From Ctenosaura bakeri (Eukaryota > Chordata > Lepidosauria > Squamata > Iguanidae): DNA of 64,000 bases. This document shows positions 51,501 through 60,500 of this stretch, one piece after another. The stretch lies in contig CAOLHI010001255.1 of NCBI GenBank assembly GCA_948474755.1, forward strand, positions 248,001 through 312,000, written 5' to 3'. Position numbers and translations under genes: made by a program. The stretch's first letter is position 1, and every line of letters begins with the position of its first letter. Under the pieces are notes generated by a model. It worked only from the letters and a program-made list of their open reading frames with translations. It did no database searches and was not told the origin of the DNA.

Positions 51501-54500
51501 CAACCATGCTATTCTTGTTTCATTCTTCTGGCCCATTGTTAGCTTTGCTACACCTCTGCAAGAGATCAGTGAGGTCCTCCAAATATTGCACACCTGCCCC
51601 TCACAGCACTCTTCAACATTGGGTAGGTTGGCTAGAGCTGCTGAGAGCTGCAGTTGAACATCCTGTGGACGATCCTCTCTTCTGTTCTGCATCAATCTCT
51701 CCTCTCTACATGGAGTACAACAGCCATAGAGAGGTTATTGCCTCCATTTTCACATGGAGATTTTCTTGTGGATTGTCTTTGTTGTCTGGGGATTCTTCAG
51801 TCCATTAACACATGCTTCTGACAGTACATGGCAAAGGACTAGAGGTTCTTCTCTCAGTATGTTTCTGGAATGCTTACGTACATTATAACCAGAGACTAGG
51901 AAAATTACTTTTTTTGGATTATACTAGTACCAATGCTGGTTGGGGGATTACAGTAATGGCCAGCCAAAAGAGTAACATGTCCAAGTTATGGTTATAAGCC
52001 TGACATTCAGCACTCTTCATGAGACCTACTTCTATAACATACATCCTTGAGTGCCATTGAGTATGCATTACTCCCACTTTAGAGGTTAAACATATGCATA
52101 TGACCAATAACCAGCATTTTTTGATGACACATGAAAATCATACCTGTATCTGTATTCCCTGTTTAGGGCCACCAAACAAGAAACAGTAACTTTTATCTGA
52201 GCTTTTTATCTGATGCTGGGATCTCCCAAAACCCTTTGTCTTAATTTGCTTAACATATCCTGTTTTAATTCTATATTATAACAAATTCTAAATTCTGTTT
52301 CTGCAAAGCCTACTCATACCTGGACTTCACAAAAGTAAAAGATGCACAGAAATAGATAGAAAAGAGCCATATGCATATGTTTTACATTTCTTTGAACAAA
52401 AGCTGGCTTGATTACAATCACACTCTTTTGGAATCCAGTCTGAAGATAATGATAGCATTTTAGGGAATTTTCAGCTTTTAATCTTCTCTTTTCCCTCTTA
52501 TATTTTGACAAGAGCTTCAGCTGCCATGTACTGAAGCCTTTTAGGAATGGAACAACACACTACATAGAACAGCACATTCCTTCTTAATGACCCAGAAGCT
52601 AAGAAAGTAGGGGACAAAAGAAGGAAAGACATAACACCCAAGATGCACTTCCATTTCATCCTTGCTAAATTGGAAGGTGGGTGGGTGGGATGATACAGGA
52701 AGAAGCCAGTTACTGTTCTAGTTTCTCCTTCAAAATGAATGTATAGGAAGGCACTGGATTCTAGCAGTTCCAAAATGACACCAGTTTAGCATATTAAGAT
52801 CTTGATTTCTTAAGCTATTGTCCTACTGTTTATGCACTGGGTTTACCCAGCAATTACTTTTAGGGAACATTGAGATTAAATCAGAAAAGGGAAACTTCTA
52901 GTCCATGGAGAAAACTTGTCCCATCAAGCCAGTTTACATGGTCTATGGACCCTTGGGATTCCACACCCACCCATCCCTGAAGCTCCACTTGCTCAGAAAG
53001 GAAAAGGGCCAGGGTAGCAGCTGATCTATCGCTCTGTGGCCATTTGTGCATTACACTGTTATAGTGGTATTATTCCACTTTCAATATCCTGTGGAATTCT
53101 GGGGTTTGCAGATTACTTAGGCCAAAGAGTTCTCTGGCTGAGAATTCCAAAGGCCCCTCCCTAAACTGCAAATGCCAGGATCCCATTGGATGTTGAAAGT
53201 GGAATAATAGCACTATAACAGTGTAGTACGGAAATGGCCTGTGGCTAAGTCACTTTTCTCCTTCTTTACTTTCCCCTAATAAAGCAGAGAAGGGAGGAGA
53301 CTGAAGCCAACTGTGCATTCAACTGACAATGTCAGCTGAATTTGCTTCACTCTTGTTTGGTTTTGGATGAAGAAAGTGAAGAATGGAAACCCCTGACTAT
53401 GGACTAAAGATGTAGTTTTTCACTATTTTATTTTTGAAAGGAGCAACATGTCATTTTAGCAAATTTCTTCCCTCTCTTAGACAATCTGTGAAAACTGCAC
53501 AGGCTACAAAGATTATTCACAATTTTGCGATTCATTCTGTACAAAATTCATATGTGGTTGTTTTGCATAGAACACAGCATTTTCTGCACAGGAAAGTTCA
53601 TTTTCTGCAGAAAAAAATAATATTTTTGTGCAGGGATAATCTTTTCTGTGCAGAAAATACTGGCTGTCATCTTGTTGATGAATCACAATGGTGTAAATCA
53701 GACTTACACCATCACAACTCACTTTTTTGGTTGTTGCAGAGGTTGAAATTCTGTTCCAACCATGCAATGACCCAAAGTTTCCTAACATATCTTGTAAACA
53801 GTGCATCCCCCCTTTAACACAGCTATTGCTATGCTGCTGGAAAGTAGGGTGTGTGTGGAGGGGACATATCCAGATGTTTTCCTATAGTTGAATGCATTGC
53901 TAGGATATCATCTGCAGAGAGCTCACAAGGACTGTTGGGAGGTCCCTGTGGATGCCTGTTGCAGTGTGTCCAGGTACAGAAAAATAGCTGGAATGTCCCC
54001 ACTCACCTCTAATAACACAGAACTGGTTATATTGGGAGGGGACTGCATTACATACAAGGTGAGTTTTGGAGGGCTACCATCAGAAGAGACAGCTATAGAG
54101 AGGTAGCTACACAATCTGCATATGTCTCCTAAGGCAGATCTCAGCTTTTCCTGCACAGAAAATGCTGCAGTTGGGGACTTATTCTTTGCTGAAGTTGCAT
54201 GTGATTGTTTTGTGCAGAAAACATAATTTTCTATGTAGTAAACAGTGTAGTGGTTTGAATATTGGAATATGATCCTGGAGACCAGGATTTGATTCCCTGT
54301 TTGGCCATGGAAACTCACTAGGTGACCTTGGGCATGATCTAGGTTCACCTTAGAGTCACCGTAGGTCAAAAATGACTTGAAGGCAAACAACACAACAATA
54401 AACAACATTTTCCTGTGAAGAAATAGCTGTTTCCTGTGCAGAAAAAATATTGTTTTCTGAACAAAATAAACATTTGAATTTCACATAGAATATGTGCATT

Positions 54501-57500
54501 TCCTGCACAGAAGATTCTGCTTTCTGTGCAAAACAATCACATGTGAATTAGTATACCATTAGTATATGTAATAATGATTTAAATGTCTAATTTAAAAGGA
54601 AACATGGGGAAACTGAAGATAGGAAAAAAGTGGCAGTACATACGGGTAAAACAAAAGTATGGTTAACATTTGTCATACTGGGTTTAAGTATGAAGGCTGT
54701 AAAAGTCAGGGGTTACATTAACCCGTTCTAATTGTGTAGTACAATTATTTACTCAGATATAATAAATAATGTGTATTTATTCAGACATAAATTCCAATAT
54801 AGCCAAAAGGTGTGTTTACGACTGCAGCTTCAATGACTCAAAATCTAATAGAATCAGTCTATTTAATGAGAGCATTCAGTAAATACTTCTCATTAAAGAG
54901 GATTGAGAGGGTGTGGTTATTTATCTCTACTTAATTTTTAGTTATTAGGATTTATTTTGCAGTCAATTTTTGAGTCAAGTACCACAAAAGCCCACTACTG
55001 CATAAGACAGGCTATGAAAATGAATACTATTTATAATGTAGGTGCAGACAATTGTAACTATGGAATCTAGCCTTAATTATCGTTTAAATAGCAATATATA
55101 ATAATGGAAACCTTTCTATGAAAGGTTTCAGAACGATGTGCTGACACACAGGCACAGAATTCAATAGTCGTTTAATGGTCCCTTGAATCCTAATTATACT
55201 GAATCATTGTCTTGTGTCAGCTGTGTAGTCTAGACCTATCTGTGATTTAATTATGACTGTTCATTCATATGCACCGATCATTTCAGAATGGGGTAAAGGG
55301 AGGAAAGAAGATACGATTTCCTTTACTACTAGGCTTATTGGATAGTTTCAAAGAAACTGAAACATATTTGCAACAGGAATTAAAAATGAAGCCGCTTATA
55401 GCAAATCACCCCATTAGTCCTTGAACCAACTATTGTGTTGGTTAGTATATAATCAGGCGTGGCATCACCAGCCGAACAAATCTAGTCCAGAGCCTGGAAG
55501 AGTCATATTTAGACTATAACTTCAAAAATTCCCTAGAGGCCAGGCTAGCCATGGGATTCTGGAAAAGTAACACTTTCCAGTTTCTATCTACTCTGACAAA
55601 CAGTGATTTTGCAGGGTCTCTGGAAGAGAGTACTTTGCATCTCAATGACCCAGTCTCCCTTTTAACTGGTCATGCCACAAGTTTAACCAGCTTCATGGGG
55701 CTCTACCAGTGAACTGTCTTCCCCCTAATTAAAAAATAAGTTTCAGAGAAACTCACAAATAGGAATGAGATTTCAAACGTGGTTTCAGATTACCAGAAAG
55801 AGGACAAAGGGGACATGTCCAACAATAGTTGTAAAATACTAAAAGAAAGGGGGAGCTAATGACAAATATCTGGATCAGAAAGAGAAACAAGATTTATGAA
55901 GTCCATGGAGAGTTGCTAATGTACAAAGAACATATATAAATTGATTTCAATAATTACTGGGGGCAGCTTTGTCATTTTACACTCCAAATGAAATATTTCA
56001 GCAGCCTGGTTCAGTCCAAAATCCACGAGCAAAGAGGATGGGTAACATCCAATAGGAAGGATGTATAGAAGAGACAAAGTCTCAGGGTGCTGAAAAAGAT
56101 GGTTTTATTCTTGAAATCAACTTAATACAATTTAGCCTAGTCACATTTAATGGGAGAGCCAGTGTAGTGTAGTAGTTTTGAACGTTGGACTATGACCCTG
56201 GAAGCCTGGATTTCCTGCTTGGCCATGGTTTTAAAATAAACTGACTTCTTTTCTTGGAGCTTTGTCAGAGGCCATTTCCACACTAGACTGTTATAGTGCT
56301 ATTATTCCACTTGCAACATTCTATGGAATCCTGGGGTTTGCAGTTTCAGGAGGGGCATTTAGAATTCTCATCTAGAGAATGGCCCCTCCCGAAACTGCAA
56401 ACCCCAGGATTCCATAGAATGTTGCAAGTGGAATAATAGCGCTATAACAGTCTAGTGTGGAAATGGCCAAAATAATTCTATCTAATAAGTTGCACTGTTA
56501 AAGAAATACATAAGGGCTGGCTGGTGTAGTGGTTTGAGCATTGACCTATGACCCTGGAGACCAGAGTTCAATTCCCTAGTCAGCCATGGAAACCCACTGG
56601 GTGACCTTGGTCACGTCACACACTCTCAGCCCTTGAAAACCCTGTGATAGGTTTGCCTTAGGGTCACATAAGTCAGAAATGACTTGAAGGTACACAACAA
56701 CAATGATATTTAATGACCTTCAGGACAAGTACATAAGCTTTGAAGACACTTTTTTGGAATCCCTGCAGGAGTTTTTAAAGTTGCAGTCACGTTAAATATT
56801 CCCAGGCTGAAACTCATGGGGCTAATTGCAAGAATAAAATAATCCTTTTCAACACCCTGAGATTTTGTCTCTTCTCTACATCACTTCAAACCAAAGCCCA
56901 GCAAAGTATGTTTTCTCATTTCAGGGTCCATTTGGCCTGTATGTTTTAAGACAGATGAAAAACAGTATAGAATCATAAAGTATGTAGTTTAGGACTGAAC
57001 ACTGACAGAAATGAAAACGGAATAAAACCAAACCACTCATAATTCATCGAGACAGACTAGAGTCAGAATCAAGACATCCCATGAAAGAAGCAATGCAAAG
57101 TGGATAACTGTTTAAACCACTTATTTAAAATTATTGTGACTATGATGTCAAATCACTCTTTTCCCCCTTAGGACTTAACTTCACTGGAAGTGAATTTAGG
57201 GTAATATGCACTTGCGTGCACTTGGTTCCTTGCACTCACTGTTAAAACTTAAAACGCTTGATGGACATCTGGGGTGATGGAGAGGGCCAAAATAATGTAA
57301 ACATGAGAAAGGAAACTGCAAGCCAGCTGAAGCTGTTCTGTAGTTTTCTCTGAAGCATTCTCTGGAAGGGTCAAGATGATTTCAAAGTTTACAGCTTATC
57401 TATCAATTTAATAGGGGGAGCTACTACAAAGGAAGGTGGTCCTTACTTGTGCTGAAATCTGGACAAACTCTTGCTTTCATGTATTTTTACAACTGGCCTG

Positions 57501-60500
57501 GGCTGAGAGTTAAAACAGCAGCCCAAATAGTTGTTGGGAAAGAGAGCATTTCTAGAAAAGCTGCAGGAAGTGCTTCTGAGGACAGTGTCTTTGTGACGCT
57601 GTATGCAATATCCTCTTGTGGAAACTCCTTACAAAACTCCTCCTTCTATACAAGTTTATCTGAGGACCAAACCAGATGTAAGTACATAGTTAATGGTGGC
57701 AGCAAAACTACTCTAGGCTTTCAAGGAGCTATCAAAATGCCAAACCAAAGTGGATTCAAAGTGTCCCAGTGACATGGAAGCCACCAGCTGCAGCTGAATG
57801 TGACTTGCAATCTTGTCTTCTGATCTTAAAAAAAAAGAGTCAAAATACTGGATGTGGCACTCTCATCATTTTCATCAGGATTTCACTGTGTTGGTAGGGG
57901 AGGTTCATCCCTTTCCTCCAAGACAGAGTCTGAATGAAAATTGGCTCCACCTCTGCAGCTATTAGAGTTGAGGGAAAAACTGCTTCGTACCATTGGAAGC
58001 ATTTTTTTAAAACTGAGTACATGGATTTTTTTTCTTGGAATGACTAAACCTTGCTTCCCCACTTGCTATGGTTCCACTGAAAATTCCAGTGTCTCTGGGT
58101 AGCTTCTTTAAATAAAAATAAAAATAAAAATCCCAGGTGTGGTTCCTATCAATGGCTGGCATTCTGTTCAATATTTAAAAGATCCTAAGCTAGATTTATG
58201 GTCACATAACTTTTAGGCTTCACAGCTGTCAGTGACTCAACCTGACCTCTTAAGCCAAGAAGCATCCCAGTCAAAGAGTTTCTGATGTGCTGTACTGTAT
58301 ACTGAGACACGGAGAAATGATGGTTGCAGCACTCTCCAGGTCACGAGAGACAGTGAGACAAGCAACTTCAGCAGGGTCCCCCCAGAAACCCTTCAGTTGG
58401 GGTCCTGCCTGGGACCCAGTGTGGTGTAGAAGTTTGAACACTGAAGTACAATCTTGGAGACCAAGGTTCAATTCCCCATTTTGTCATGGAAACCCACTGG
58501 GTGGCCTTGGGTGAATTGCACATTCTCAGAGCCAGAAAACCCTGTGATAGGTTCACCTTAGTGATGTGGAAACAGAAACAATTTGAAGGCACACACCACC
58601 ACCACCACCACCACCACAACAACAACAAAACAGCAAGAGGTAGATTTTTGGGGGTAGTCTTGGCTGAAGCAACTATGATGATGGCACACTGTTGTTGTAG
58701 CTAGAACTACCAATACAGAATTTCAGGACATGCCATTAAAATAATGTCTGGCTTCATCCCTGATTGTTACAATTAAGGTCAGGACCTTGATTCTGTGCCT
58801 CGTACTGTAGGATGTTAGAAGAGGCATGTGTTTGCAACAGTAGCTAGATTACACAACATCCTCCTCGAGTGGAACTGCCTGGTACCGTCTCTGTTTATCT
58901 TTAGGAGGGTATTTAAGATTTTTGCAAAATTTGGTTACTGACTACCACTACTACATATTGGCTTTGACCTGATGGTGATTTTGATATTGGCATTTTTTAG
59001 ATACAGGTTTGCTTGTTTTATTCGTGTTACAACATACTGTTTATTTCCCATGTTTCCCATTGCACTTTTTTGCCATCTTAGGTCACTCTGAATATCTTGT
59101 ATAGAAAATTGGGGCAAATCTTTTTTAAACCAACTGTGCAGAGCAGGTGGTTGTTGTAGCAAAATCTATTGTATTGTGCTCTCATTCGAGCAAGGTAGTG
59201 AAGAGACTGTATTCTCAGTTCAAGAAGCAGAACTACTTTTAATTTATTATTTTAATCAGTGTAGTTACCCTTGCGTACAGCCAAGCTTGATTAACATTTT
59301 TAAAATACCTAGGTCCTGTTAAAATTCACTAGCATCCTAAATCCAAGGAATTTATCAAATTTCCCCATGGAAGAAACATATTTAAATATGTTGAATATTT
59401 TAGTAGGATTATAAGTGTTATAAAACATGATTTTTTTAAAAAAATATTAATCTCTGAAGCTTATTACTTTTAGAAATGAAAACTCTGAGTGGACTTAATG
59501 TGTTTGCCAGTGTTCATTTTTGTCAAGACTGCTAGTTTTGACAGTGATGGCAACTGCCTTGAATATAGTATCGGGAGGCCAAGCAGCATAAGATATGGCA
59601 CATCAAAAGCATATGTTGCTCTCTATCTTCCCCCAGGGTTTGGATGGATATGTCAAAACAACATACATTTATTTATTTATTTATTTAACAATAACAAGTG
59701 GTTAGATCTCATTGCTAGATTCATTCACTCTTTACACTTTACAGTGAATGCTTTGCTTGCAGTATCAAGGTCATTTAAAAACAGATTTGCTTTTCCATTT
59801 ATTTTTCTAAGAGAAAATGAGAAAGAAATGGATGTAGCTGTTTTAAACCACCCAGAGAGGTACAGTGATGGCAGTGCTGGATTATAATTGGGGAGAACAG
59901 GGTTCAAATTCCTGCACAGGTGACCATGGGCCAGTCACCCTCTCATAGCCTAAGCTGCCTCACAGGATCCTTGTGAGGAGAAAATGAAATGGGGAAAAGC
60001 ATTATTCCTAGAGTAGGTGCAGAACACACACATAATAAATTAACATAATTGAGAAGAGCTGTAACACTGCAAGGATCTGGCCAAATATTTACAACAGATT
60101 TGCAAGCAAAGTTGAAAAAAAACTGAGTGTTTCAAAGCTTTTGACACCTTCAGCCTTACAGATATCAACTGTCACCATGTGGGAATGGGCCTGTGTTTGA
60201 CTACCAGCCATTCACATTAATTCAGAAAGAAATGAAGCAGCAAATACTTTCTCCCAAGAAATCAGTCCTAGTCTCACAGTATACAAACACAACCACATTC
60301 TTGTCAGAAACATCATTCACTGCTTTTAAATTCTGGCCTCCCAGTGCCAGGAAAACCTCCGTCTTCATCTTGAGAACAAGGCTATTTGAGATGCAACAGA
60401 AGAATGTTACATCTCAGAAACAGATGGCTGTTCAAGAGAAATGGAATGCCAAATAAGTTCTTAGGGGATGTATAGAATTCATCTATATTGGGTATGGTCA

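Larger units (their letters stand above)
56065..56880. mobile_element. Foldback element with three nested insertions
   Basis: 56065-56119 and 56825-56880 are inverted repeats, roughly 85-90% identical (GAGACAAAGTCTCAGGGTGC against its reverse). Inside: SINE head (56155-56235), family A MITE (56270-56468) and a full SINE (56516-56705). Confidence 0.7.

Noticed and set aside
53923..54408. 161-codon minus-strand open frame
   Set aside because: Runs through a SINE and a foldback element; composition and repeats explain it.
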